Below are positions 1 through 8,600 of a stretch of 24,229 bases of DNA, one piece after another. Both the position numbers and the translations under genes were made by a program. Below the pieces are notes generated by a model. It searched no databases. It worked only from the letters and a program-made list of their open reading frames with translations, and had not been told where the DNA came from. This stretch comes from CAZNRY01 sp964575675 (GTDB taxonomy: Bacteria; Eisenbacteria; RBG-16-71-46; CAIMUX01; VGJL01), in contig CAZNRY010000041.1 of the NCBI GenBank assembly GCA_964575675.1, positions 1 to 24,229 of the forward strand, in the 5' to 3' direction. Within the stretch, counting starts at the first letter, position 1; each line of letters starts with the position of its first letter.

Positions 1-50
1 GACCGGGACGCCGGAGGCGTTAGGGGAATTCCGGTCCGTGGAAATCCAGG

Positions 51-515
51 CTAGTACAACTCGATCCCGGATGTGGCCACGAGATACGCAGGCTGTGGAC
101 ACTCGTGGGCCACCTGGCCTTCGTGCTGGGCTTTCTCTTCGTGGCTTGCCTCCTCGGATCTCTCCGGGAGAATCTCGTTAACGACCCCCTGGACGACGAT
201 CCGCCGCCCCTCGCAATCCGTAGGGACGAGGATCGAATGATCGAGGCTGCGCGCGAGGATGGATGAGCCGTCAGCCGCCCGTACCTCGACCCAACAACCG
301 CTCCCCTTGCAGACCTTGCTGACCGTCCCCTCAAGGCGGACGGTCTGGCCCACAAACTGCGCAGGATTCGTGGAGAGCTGCGCAATCGAGACCGGCTCTG
401 TGACATCGATCGGCGAACCAGCTTTCAGGGCGGGCTTCTGACCCGCGCAGCCGAAAACCAGGCCGAGCGCGACGCAGGCGAGCGCGAGACGGGGGTAGAG
501 GCAAGTTGTCTTCAT
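51..515 (-). CDS. Putative lipoprotein, DUF4920/OB-fold-like
   Basis: The 154-residue product starts with a basic n-region and hydrophobic stretch ending in a lipobox (VFGC, Cys23), so it should be lipidated and anchored in the envelope. The mature part (about residues 35-118) has the pattern of small OB-fold domains annotated DUF4920: a 'VGQTVRLEGTVSKVCKGSGCW' type core followed by a 'GRRIVVQGVV' strand. Two cysteines flank the GSG turn. The last third is rich in Glu, His and Ala (EEASHEEKAQHE), which could bind metal, but that is inference. The ATG at 515 is preceded by AAGGAG at good spacing. No neighbour suggests a pathway, and the biochemical role is unknown. Confidence 0.75.
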   Translation of the reverse strand: MKTTCLYPRLALACVALGLVFGCAGQKPALKAGSPIDVTEPVSIAQLSTNPAQFVGQTVRLEGTVSKVCKGSGCWVEVRAADGSSILARSLDHSILVPTDCEGRRIVVQGVVNEILPERSEEASHEEKAQHEGQVAHECPQPAYLVATSGIELY

Positions 516-663
516 GGACCGGTGATCTCCTTCTTACGTGATCGCGATGTGCCCTGCGATAGGCGGGGTTCCGGTGGACTATGCGGATTCTAAACCTGAT
601 TCTGGATTCAGAACAGCCGTACGCCACAGCTGTCCTTCCCGAAAACTCGATCTCTCTCTGACC

Positions 664-993
664 TCAGGAGTCGCGGCACCGTCGACCATTCCGCCTTGTC
701 CCTTGCCAGCCCTCCTTCTCGCCCCGCTCCCCCGGCAGATCCGCTGAGTCATCATAAGCGAACAGACGTGCGAGGATCTCCGCGGGATCGCCCCTCTTCT
801 CGAGCGCGCGGTTTACGAGGGGGAGCCGGAGATGGTCGAACATCCCCCGCGCGGCGGCTTCAGTGAACCGGAGGATCGATTCGTCGTAGCCCGATTCGCC
901 CCTGCCCGCATTTCTCACCAGCATTCTGCTGCAACGGCGCATAGGGCCGCACCTGCTGCGCCGCGCTCGCTCGGCCTCCTCGGCATACTGCAC
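664..993 (-). CDS. Possible hypothetical protein or gene remnant
   Basis: This open frame of 109 codons is the only reading in the gene-poor stretch between 516 and 1304 with protein-like composition. Its middle (about residues 33-88) looks helical, with runs such as ESILRFTEAAARGMFDHLRL and AEILARLFAYDDSADL. The first 30 residues are Arg-rich and look non-coding, and I see no convincing ribosome binding site at the start, so it may be the tail of a decayed gene. I recognise no family. The rest of 516-1240 shows nothing I can support. Confidence 0.25.
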   Translation of the reverse strand: MQYAEEAERARRSRCGPMRRCSRMLVRNAGRGESGYDESILRFTEAAARGMFDHLRLPLVNRALEKRGDPAEILARLFAYDDSADLPGERGEKEGWQGTRRNGRRCRDS

Positions 994-1245
994 CGAGTAT
1001 GCCTGCGTCGTCCTCGCATCGCGCGACTTGCATCTCCGGCCCTCTGACGCCGTTTCGCGACGAACGGTGGTGAGAAGTGCGGGCTAGTGGTTCCGATCAG
1101 CCCTTGACGAAGGGATTCTGCCAAGGGGATCGGGGAGCGGGGTGGCAGCTTTTGGTTCTGGTGACCTACCACAATCCGTTGCCGGGGGCGCTCCTCGGGT
1201 TTTCGGGACCGAGAGGCAGCGGGGTGGGCAAGCCGTAATTACCTC

Positions 1246-1275
1246 TTGACGATCGCATACACATTACCCCAGAAT
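1246..1275 (+). promoter_or_regulatory. Candidate sigma70-like promoter for the small ORF at 1305
   Basis: TTGACG at 1246-1251 matches the -35 consensus at five of six positions. CAGAAT at 1270-1275 is a 4/6 match to a -10 box with an 18-nt spacer. The local sequence is AT-rich compared with the surroundings, and the small ORF begins 30 nt downstream. Seen by eye only. Confidence 0.35.
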
Positions 1276-1304
1276 AATATGCTGCCAAGAAGGGAGGCAC
1301 CGGC

Positions 1305-1523
1305 ATGAACCTGCTCTTCTTGCTTATTGGTTGTATAACTGGTTACGTTGTCCATGGGGCCGTTGAGAAAAGAAGGGCCGGGCTCCAACTTGCTACGGGC
1401 GGAGCAGCTAGCCTGATCGCGGAGGATTCCTTTGGAATGCGAAACTCCTCGAATTGGGACGATGACTTCTACGGAACCGAACCCGAGTTCGACCCCGAGG
1501 CACAGGAGTACGCGATCGACTAA
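1305..1523 (+). CDS. Small membrane-anchored protein of unknown function
   Basis: The 72-residue product opens with a short hydrophobic segment (MNLLFLLIGCITGYVVHGAV) that is probably a membrane anchor. An acidic tail follows (WDDDFYGTEPEFDPEAQEY), which should face the cytoplasm or periplasm depending on topology. A strong ribosome binding site, GGGAGG at 1292-1297, lies 7 nt before the ATG, and a promoter-like sequence lies just upstream. It stands alone between longer empty stretches and is not obviously in an operon. I do not recognise the family. The clean start signals and asymmetric composition argue that it is expressed. Confidence 0.55.
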   Translation: MNLLFLLIGCITGYVVHGAVEKRRAGLQLATGGAASLIAEDSFGMRNSSNWDDDFYGTEPEFDPEAQEYAID

Positions 1524-1526
1524 GCC

Positions 1527-1555
1527 CGGTCGTTCCAAGACCGCCTGGTTTTCTT
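1527..1555 (+). terminator. Weak hairpin after the small ORF
   Basis: CGGTC at 1527-1531 pairs with GACCG at 1539-1543 around a 7-nt loop, followed by a T-rich run (cctggttttctt). The stem is only 5 bp, so this is a modest candidate for a Rho-independent terminator. Confidence 0.3.
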
Positions 1556-1905
1556 GACTGCGGACGGAACCAGCCGAGGCAGGGACCCTAGGCCGTTCGG
1601 AAGGCCCCGGTGTGAAGATGCCCTGACCACATCATTAAGTTCCTGCATCCAGTGAATCAAGCAAATCAATCCCTCTCCGGCCGTAACCCACATTCGAAAA
1701 CCCAGTTGTAAGACCCCGGCGAGTCAATTGCTGCGCCCAATCCGGGCGGAATCCCTCCCAAGAGCGGTCTCTTGTCCAGTCCTGAACCACCCGCCGGGCG
1801 GCTGATGGCTGAGAATGAAGACCTTTTCGTCTTGGTCGGGCCGATAGCTCCTACCCTCCGAGGTCCCGTGGGTGGACTGCAAAGAGCCTCGCCGAGAGAC
1901 TTTTC
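1556..1905. other. Stretch without a recognisable gene
   Basis: No frame here has start signals and protein-like composition together. A GTG at 1872 is in frame with the downstream regulator, but it lies upstream of the best promoter candidate, so it is not taken as the start. Confidence 0.5.
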
Positions 1906-1935
1906 TTGACTCATCTGGGCCAGCATACGTAACAT
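1906..1935 (+). promoter_or_regulatory. Candidate sigma70-like promoter of the marR-kor-hdr operon
   Basis: TTGACT at 1906-1911 and TAACAT at 1930-1935 are separated by 18 nt. Transcription would begin near 1942 and give a leader of about 30 nt before the ATG at 1971. The -10 region overlaps the palindrome TACGTA (1926-1931), and ACATGT lies in the leader; either could be part of an autoregulatory operator, but I see no long perfect inverted repeat. This is the only clear promoter-like site before the whole plus-strand operon. Confidence 0.45.
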
Positions 1936-1970
1936 ACTTCTCGCAGGAAACATGTAACGGGGTTAAACAA

Positions 1971-2687
1971 ATGCCCCGAGCGTCTGTCCATCCAAGATTG
2001 CCTGGCGGGCCGCGGACAGCAGACACGGCAGAAGACGGGAAGACTTTTTTCTCCTTCTTGCGGAGTAGCCATCTCTTCTCCTCGGCAGTCCGCGAAACCC
2101 TAGAAGCCCTCCCCCTCCGCGAAGCGACGCCCCTGCCGCTGACGCTCCCGCATCTCCATCTGCTCCGACTGATGGCCGGCGACGGTCCTCACCGGCTCGG
2201 GGCTGTGGCCGGATTCCTCGGGATCAGCCCTCCCGCGGCGACGAAGAACACCGACAAGCTCGAGAGTCTCGGACTCGTCGTTCGCACGCCGTCGAAGCGG
2301 GACCGAAGGGCGACGCTGTTGACCTTGAGCGCGGCGGGACGCCGCTTGATGCAGGAGATCGACCGACGGAAACTCGGTCATCTCGCGCCGATACTCGAAG
2401 CCTTCGATCCCAAGGAGATCGAGGTGTTCTCCCAGCTTCTGGAACGTCTCGCCGTGACCCTGCTCGCGAAGGGCGACCTGGCGGGAGATTGCTGTCTGCG
2501 CTGTGCTGCATACATCGAGAAAGGCTGTTCGGTCGCCCGCACCTCTGGGGGATGTCCGTTTCAAGACGATCGGTCCGGCCTCGCTGAAGGAGAGGCGGCC
2601 GCGAAGTCACGGGGACGGACCGTCCGGAAACCCACAACACGATCTCGCTCTGCCATGAGGGGGCCGACACAAGGGAGTGCTCCATGA
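1971..2687 (+). CDS. MarR-family winged-helix regulator with cysteine-rich C-terminal region
   Basis: The 238-residue protein contains a MarR-type winged helix at about residues 75-125: a 'LGAVAGFLGISPPAATKNTDKL' recognition helix, then the wing 'VVRTPSKRDRRATLLTLSAAG'. This identifies a DNA-binding repressor or activator. Beyond the usual MarR length (about 150 residues) lies a cysteine cluster (Cys174, 175, 178, 186 and 195; CCLRC followed by two spaced Cys) that could hold a Fe-S cluster or zinc, or form disulfides. A basic, Ser/Arg-rich tail follows. The ATG at 1971 was chosen because the best promoter lies downstream of the alternative GTG at 1872; the ribosome binding site is weak. Its stop overlaps the korD start (ATGA), so it is translationally coupled to the enzyme genes and probably regulates them. 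Redox sensing is inference. Confidence 0.8.
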   Translation: MPRASVHPRLPGGPRTADTAEDGKTFFSFLRSSHLFSSAVRETLEALPLREATPLPLTLPHLHLLRLMAGDGPHRLGAVAGFLGISPPAATKNTDKLESLGLVVRTPSKRDRRATLLTLSAAGRRLMQEIDRRKLGHLAPILEAFDPKEIEVFSQLLERLAVTLLAKGDLAGDCCLRCAAYIEKGCSVARTSGGCPFQDDRSGLAEGEAAAKSRGRTVRKPTTRSRSAMRGPTQGSAP

Positions 2688-2986
2688 AGTACTGGCGGAA
2701 ACCGCTTGATCTCGACTCGATCAAGATCCCGCTTGGCGATGTGCGGATCATCATTGATCGATGCAAGGGATGTGGGTTCTGCGTCGAATACTGCCCGAAG
2801 GGCGTGCTGGTGCTGTCAACCAGGTTCAACAGCAAGGGCTACCACCCGCCCGAGGTCTTGAAGCAGGGCGAATGCGTCAACTGCAACCTCTGCGAGATGA
2901 TCTGCCCGGACTTCGCGATCTATAGCGTCCTGGTCACAGATGGGGACGATCCCGCCACCGTGGCCGAATCCTCGGGGACGGCGTGA
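2684..2986 (+). CDS. korD: 2-oxoacid:ferredoxin oxidoreductase delta subunit (2x[4Fe-4S] ferredoxin)
   Basis: The 100-residue protein has two classical [4Fe-4S] motifs, CxxCxxCxxxCP at Cys27/30/33/37 and Cys64/67/70/74. This is the size and layout of the delta subunit of four-subunit KOR/VOR enzymes. It should pass electrons from the thiamine-diphosphate catalytic subunit to external ferredoxin, or directly to the Hdr proteins encoded downstream. The start overlaps the stop of the MarR gene by 4 nt, and korA follows after a 39-nt gap. The delta-alpha-beta-gamma order is one known for KOR operons. A free-standing ferredoxin is the alternative, but context makes delta much more likely. Confidence 0.88.
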   Translation: MKYWRKPLDLDSIKIPLGDVRIIIDRCKGCGFCVEYCPKGVLVLSTRFNSKGYHPPEVLKQGECVNCNLCEMICPDFAIYSVLVTDGDDPATVAESSGTA

Positions 2987-3025
2987 GCCCTACCTGGTGA
3001 CACAGGCGCGAAGGGAGGACTGGAC

Positions 3026-4183
3026 TTGAAAGCGGATCCTTCAGGCGTTCTGACCGGCTCTCACTACCTGGACGGAGACTTTGCATGCGGGGAGGGAGCG
3101 ATGGCCGCGGGCTGCCGATTCGTTGCCGGCTACCCCATCACGCCCTCGACCGAGGTCGTGGAGCGCATCGCGCGGAGGTTTCCCATGATGGGGGGAACGT
3201 TCATCCAGATGGAGGACGAGCTGGCCAGCATGGCCGCAGTGATCGGAGCATCATGGACCGGCACGAAGTCGATGACGGTGACGAGCGGGCCCGGCTTCAG
3301 CCTGATGATGGAGAACATCGGCCTCGCCGCGATGATGGAGGCACCGTGCGTCGTCGTCAACGTGCAGCGGGGCGGGCCCTCCACCGGCCTGCCCACCATG
3401 GTCGGCCAGGCCGACATGATGCAGGCCCGCTGGGGTTCCCACGGCGACTACGAGGTGATCGCCCTCTGCCCCCAGTCCCCCCAGGAGGCCTTCACGCTCA
3501 CGATTGACGCGTTCAACCTGGCCGAGCGCTTCCGCGTGCCGGTCCTTCTCATGATGGACGAATGCGTCGGCCACATGACCGAGAAGGTCGTGATCCCACG
3601 CGCGGAAGAGATCGATGTCGTGCCCAGGGTCCTCACCGCGGAGCCGCCGGATCGGTATCTGCCCTACCGGGTCAACGGCCGGTCGGTTCCCGAGTTCGCG
3701 CGAGCGGGCGACGGCTACCGGTTTCACACCACCGGCCTTACGCACGACATGCGCGGATATCCGGCCATGAACGTCGAGTGCCAGGAAAGCTGTGTCCGGC
3801 GCCTCATCGAGAAGATCAAGAACCATGCCGAGGAGATCATCCAACTCGAGGAAGATGGGATCGCCGGGGCGGAGGTGATCGTCGTGGCCTACGGGATCAC
3901 CGCTCGCGTGGCCCGGATGGCGATCGACCGCGCGAGGGAAAAGGGGATCAGGGTCGGATTCCTCCGGCTCATCACTGCCTGGCCGTTTCCGGAGAAGCGG
4001 ATCCGCGCACTCGCGCATGAAGCGAAGGCGTTCGTTGTCCCGGAGATCAACTACGGACAGATGGTTCTGGAAGTGGAACGCGCCGCCGCGGGGCAGGCCG
4101 CCGTCGTTTGCGTTCCGCACGGCGGTGGGGCCGTCCACGATCCCGAGAGGATCGTCGAGGCCATCCTGGAGGTAACGAGATGA
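3026..4183 (+). CDS. korA: 2-oxoacid:ferredoxin oxidoreductase alpha subunit
   Basis: This 385-residue protein is a full-length alpha subunit: a pyrimidine-binding domain I from about residue 15 (GEGAMAAGCRFVAGYPITPS, then an IQMEDELASMAAVIGASWTG segment with the Glu that activates thiamine diphosphate) and a C-terminal domain II (VVAYGITARVARMAIDRA; EINYGQMVLEVERA). It forms the active site with the beta subunit for oxidative decarboxylation of a 2-oxoacid with CoA. 2-Oxoglutarate is the most likely substrate from the two-domain alpha layout, but branched-chain 2-oxoacids cannot be excluded. The start is TTG at 3026, 7 nt after GGGAGG (3013-3018). The stop overlaps the korB start (ATGA). Confidence 0.92.
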   Translation: MKADPSGVLTGSHYLDGDFACGEGAMAAGCRFVAGYPITPSTEVVERIARRFPMMGGTFIQMEDELASMAAVIGASWTGTKSMTVTSGPGFSLMMENIGLAAMMEAPCVVVNVQRGGPSTGLPTMVGQADMMQARWGSHGDYEVIALCPQSPQEAFTLTIDAFNLAERFRVPVLLMMDECVGHMTEKVVIPRAEEIDVVPRVLTAEPPDRYLPYRVNGRSVPEFARAGDGYRFHTTGLTHDMRGYPAMNVECQESCVRRLIEKIKNHAEEIIQLEEDGIAGAEVIVVAYGITARVARMAIDRAREKGIRVGFLRLITAWPFPEKRIRALAHEAKAFVVPEINYGQMVLEVERAAAGQAAVVCVPHGGGAVHDPERIVEAILEVTR

Positions 4184-5076
4184 GCAGGTCAGCGAACGCG
4201 ACGCAGGTTCGTCCGGAAGAGCACCCGATCGCGCCCTACATCCGGATGGATCGGATGCCGCACATCTGGTGTCCGACCTGCGGCATCGGGACGGTGGTGA
4301 AGTGCTTCGCTACGGCCCTTGAGGAAACGAAGGTCGACCTCGACAAGGTCACCATCGTCTCCGGGATCGGCTGCACGGGCCGGACCGCGGGTTACATGAA
4401 GCTCGACGGATTCCATACAACCCACGGCCGGGCCATCCCCTTCGCAACGGGTCTGAAGCTCGGCCGACCGGAGCTGCTCGTGACGGTCTTCTCCGGCGAC
4501 GGGGATCTTGTCGGGATCGGCGGGAACCACTTCATCCATGCCGCCCGGCGCAACATGGACCTTCTGGTCATCCTCGTGAACAACTTCATCTACGGGATGA
4601 CCGGCGGGCAGAACGCCCCCACGACCCCTATGATGGCGAGGACCTCCACGATGCCGTTCGGGAACTTCGAGAGGCCCTTCAACCTCCCGCACCTCGCGGC
4701 GAGCTGCGGGGCGACGTACGTGGCCCGCTGGACCTGTCTCCACGTGAGACGGATGACCAAGTCGTTCAAGGAGGCAATCCAGCGCAAGGGATTCCGCTTC
4801 ATCGAGGTCATCGCACCCTGCTCGACCCTCTACGCGCGGCTGAACAAGCTCGGCACGGGCATCGACCTCATGCGCTTCTACCACGACAACGCGGAGATCC
4901 GCCACGGGGCCGACACGCGGGAGGTCGACATCGCCTTTCAGGAAAAGATCGTATGCGGGAGGTTCGTCGACCGGACCCTGCCCACCTTCGGCGAGATGAT
5001 GGACGAGCACTACCGGAAGACACTCGGCGACAGGTATGTTCCGATGCCTCCCGAGGGAGGTTGGATCCATGACTAG
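4180..5076 (+). CDS. korB: 2-oxoacid:ferredoxin oxidoreductase beta subunit (thiamine-diphosphate binding)
   Basis: The 298-residue protein contains the thiamine-diphosphate motif of this family: GDGD at 106-109, ending in an Asn pair at 134-135 (VNNFIYGMTGGQ). Cysteines at 31 and 34 (WCPTCG), 65 (GIGCTGR) and 214 (APCST) are placed as expected for the four ligands of the subunit's [4Fe-4S] cluster. It pairs with KorA and carries electrons from the hydroxyalkyl-ThDP intermediate towards KorD. The ATG at 4180 overlaps the korA stop and has CTGGAGGT upstream; a longer in-frame reading from 4108 lies inside korA and is not used. The gene overlaps korC by 8 nt. Confidence 0.92.
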   Translation: MSRSANATQVRPEEHPIAPYIRMDRMPHIWCPTCGIGTVVKCFATALEETKVDLDKVTIVSGIGCTGRTAGYMKLDGFHTTHGRAIPFATGLKLGRPELLVTVFSGDGDLVGIGGNHFIHAARRNMDLLVILVNNFIYGMTGGQNAPTTPMMARTSTMPFGNFERPFNLPHLAASCGATYVARWTCLHVRRMTKSFKEAIQRKGFRFIEVIAPCSTLYARLNKLGTGIDLMRFYHDNAEIRHGADTREVDIAFQEKIVCGRFVDRTLPTFGEMMDEHYRKTLGDRYVPMPPEGGWIHD

Positions 5077-5671
5077 GACGGAGATCCGCATCACCGGGTT
5101 CGGCGGCCAGGGCGTGGTCCTCTTCGGCTACGTCGCGGGACGGGCCTGCGCCATCGAGGCGGGGCGCCACGCCACGATGATCCAGAGCTTCGGACCCGAG
5201 GCACGGGGATCGGCATGCAGCTCGACCCTCGTCGTCTCCGATACCGAGGTCCTCTACCCGTACGTGCGCGGGACGGATTTCTTCATCGCCATGTCCGGAG
5301 AAGGATACGGCAAGTATGCCGATGAGCTGAAGGATGGCGGCACACTGGTCTACGAGAAAGACCTCGTCGATCCGACGTCCAAGAAGGGGCAACCGTCCTT
5401 CGCGATCCCCTCGACCCGGATCGCCGAGTCCTTGGGGAAGTCGGTCGTCCAGAACATCGTCATGCTGGGATTCTTCGCCGCAGTGTCGAGGATTGTTTCA
5501 CGGGATGAGATGCGTTCCGCCGTGAAGGGTTCCGTGCCTGCCGGCACCGAGGATCTGAACCTGAAGGCCTTCGATGCTGGCTGGGCCTACTACGAGGAGC
5601 AGTATGGAGAAAAGACGGTCACAGAGAAGACAACGACAGCCGTCGGAGGAAACGTTGGGCAGAAAGGCTGA
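5069..5671 (+). CDS. korC: 2-oxoacid:ferredoxin oxidoreductase gamma subunit
   Basis: The 200-residue product begins with the gamma-subunit signature GFGGQGVVLFGYVAGRA and continues with SFGPEARGSACSSTLVVSD, corresponding to the conserved 'SYGPExRGG' block that contacts CoA and cofactor in this family. It completes the alpha-beta-gamma-delta set. The ATG at 5069 is preceded by GAGGGAGG (5053-5060) and overlaps the korB stop by 8 nt. The final 20 residues are Thr/Lys/Gly-rich and less conserved in character. The end overlaps the proposed TTG start of the next gene by 17 nt, consistent with one continuous operon from the oxidoreductase into the Hdr genes. Confidence 0.9.
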   Translation: MTRTEIRITGFGGQGVVLFGYVAGRACAIEAGRHATMIQSFGPEARGSACSSTLVVSDTEVLYPYVRGTDFFIAMSGEGYGKYADELKDGGTLVYEKDLVDPTSKKGQPSFAIPSTRIAESLGKSVVQNIVMLGFFAAVSRIVSRDEMRSAVKGSVPAGTEDLNLKAFDAGWAYYEEQYGEKTVTEKTTTAVGGNVGQKG

Positions 5672-8600
5672 TCCTGCCGGGCGACCCCGGGGTGGACGCA
5701 CGAGCCCCAAGGGGAAGGTGGCTCCCGGCGTCCATTCGCCGGCAAGGGCGCCGGAGAAGATGGCCCTGGTCATCGGTGGTGGGATCGCCGGGATCCAGGC
5801 GGCCTTGGACCTGGCCAATGCCCGGATCCGTGTCACGCTGGTGGAGAAGTCACCGTCCCTGGGCGGCCGGATGGCCCAGCTCGACAAGACGTTCCCCACC
5901 ATGGACTGCTCGATCTGAATTCTCGGGCCCAAGGCCATGGATGCCGGTCGGCATCCCCTGATCGAGGTCCTGACGAACTCCGAGGTGGTCGGCTGCGAGG
6001 GTGAGCCGGGGAACTTCCGCATCCGGATCCGCCGGAACCCGCGCTTCGTCCGTGAGGATCTGTGCACGGCGTGCGGGCTCTGCGCCGAGGCGTGCCCGCA
6101 GATCGGTGGTAACGAGTTCGACGTGGGGCTGAAAGCCCGCAAGGCGATCTACCGGCCGTTTCCCCAGTCGGTCCCGGCGACGTATACGATCGACCGGGAG
6201 ACCTGCATGAACAAGAAGCTCTGGGTCTGCGATCGCTGCATGCGGGCCTGTGAGGTCGGCGCCATCGATTTCGACATGCTTCCCGTTGAGACGGAACGCG
6301 AGGCGGGCGCGGTCCTGGTCTCGATCGGGTTCCAGGAGTTCGACGCGCGGCGCCTCGGCAACTACGGCTACGGCCGCTTCCCGAACGTCATCACGAGCCT
6401 CGAGCTCGAGCGGATGCTGAACGCTTCGGGCGTGACCCAGGGGCATGTCGTGCGTCCCTCGGACCGGAAGCCACCCCGGAGGATCGTCTTCGTCCAGTGC
6501 GTCGGCGCCCGGGGCGAGGGCGGACATCCCTACTGCAGCCGCTTCTGCTGCATGAACGCAATCAAGGACTCGATGCTGATCCGAAAGCACAATCCGGACG
6601 TCGAGGAGATCACGATCCTCTACACCGACATTCGGGCGTTCGGAAAGGGATTCGATGATTTCGTCCAGAGGTCCCGGGACGAGGGGAGCGCCACGTATCT
6701 CCGGGGTCGGCCGGCCAAGATCGACATGCTCCCGAAGGACGGCACCCTGGAGGTGTTCGTCGAGGACACGCTCGCCCGCGAGCAGAGGCGGATCCAGACG
6801 GACTTGGTCGTCCTCTCGGTAGCCGCGGCTCCGAACGACGGAGCCGTGGATCTTGCAAGGATCCTCTCGATCGGGACCGATTCCTACGGCTTCATCGCAC
6901 GGGAGGATCCCGCCATCTCCTCCGTGGAGACGACGCGCCCGGGTGTCTTCGTCTGCGGGAGCGCGGTGGGACCCCAGGTGATCCCCGACTGCGTGGCCCA
7001 GGCCTCCGCCGCCGCCGCCCGCGCGGAGCTCTTCCTCTCGGGGCACCGGATCGAAAGGACGGAAAGGCCAGTTGAGCCCCTCGATCTCTCCGGCCCGCCC
7101 CGCGTGGGGGTCATGATCTGCCACTGCGGGTCGAACATTGCGGGAGTCCTCGACATAGACGACCTCGCCCGATACACGGCACCCGTCCCGGACGTCGTGG
7201 TGGCGAGGGCCCACCTCTTCGCCTGCTCGGCGACGGGCCAGCAGGACCTCGTGGACATGATCCGCGAGCACAACCTGAACCGTGTCGTGATCGCCGCCTG
7301 CACACCCCGCACCCACGAGCCGATCTTCAGGGATACCTGCGCGCGAATCGGGTTCAATCCGTTCCTCCTCGAGATGGTCAACATCCGCGACCAGTGCTCG
7401 TGGGTGCACGCGAAGCACCCGCGGGAGGCCCAGACGAAAGCCCGGACGCTGATCCGGATGGGCGTCGCCCGGGCGCGGAGGCTCGAGCCCCTGCAGGAAG
7501 GACAGGCGCCGATGACCCGATCCGCCCTGGTCATCGGGGGCGGGATCGCGGGGATCCAGACCGCCACGGACCTTGCGGTCCAGGGATTCCCGGTGACTTT
7601 GGTGGAGAAATCGGATCGGCTGGGCGGCCGGCTCGCGGAGCCAAATCTCAAGTCCCTCTATCCCACGATGGCCCCGGCCGCCGGAGTGCTGGCGCAGAAG
7701 CTCGCGCGCCTTGAGGAGAGCGGTGCCCGCGTTCTGCTGAACACCGAGGTCGTGAGCGTCACCGGGTTCGTGGGCAGTTTCGAAGCGCGGCTACAGGGCG
7801 CATGTGAGGAGACGCTCCGCGCCGGCGCGATCGTCCTCGCGATCGGGGCGGACCTGTACAAACCGGACGGTGAATACCGTTGTGGCGAGTTTGCGAATGT
7901 GATCACCAGTGACGAGCTGGAACGGCGGTTCTTTCACAATAACGGCCGGCCCCTTATCGACGGGGAGATGCCGAGATCGGCCGCCTTCATCCTGTGCGTG
8001 GGTTCCCGCGATCCCGAGTCGTTCACGGGATGCTCGCGGTACTGCTGTCCGACCGCCATCAAGCAGGCGATCCTCCTCAACCGCCAGGGGGTCGACACCA
8101 CGATCTTCTACCGGGACATCCGCACGATCTCGGCGGGCGCGGAGGAGATGTACCGCGAGGCCCGCGGGATGGGGGTCCTGTTCGTGCGGATCCCGCCCGG
8201 GCAGAAGCCGGAGGTTCTCGGAAAGGATCGTGCACAGGCCGTTCGGTGCTTCGACGACCTCCTCGGCCGGACGATCGAGGTCCCGACGGACCTGGTCGTC
8301 CTGAGCGTCGGGATGCGCCCGCGGCAGCCGGAGACGGAACGGTTCCACGACATGCTCAAGGTCAGCGTCGGATTGGACGGCTTCTTCATGGAACGCCACC
8401 CGGAGCTGGCGCCCGTCGAGACGGTGGTGGAAGGGGTGATGCTGGCCGGTACGATCCAGGGCCCGAAGGATATCACCGACACGGTCGCGCAGGCCTCCGC
8501 CGCAGCGGCCAAGGCCGCCGTCTTCCTGGCCCACGAGACGGTGCGGCTCGATCCCACGGTGGCGGTGGTCGACGAGACGCGCTGCCGCGTCTGCGGCACC

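Noticed and set aside
1872..1970. GTG 1872 as the start of the MarR regulator
   Set aside because: It lies upstream of the best promoter candidate (1906-1935), has no ribosome binding site, and adds 33 residues without MarR character.
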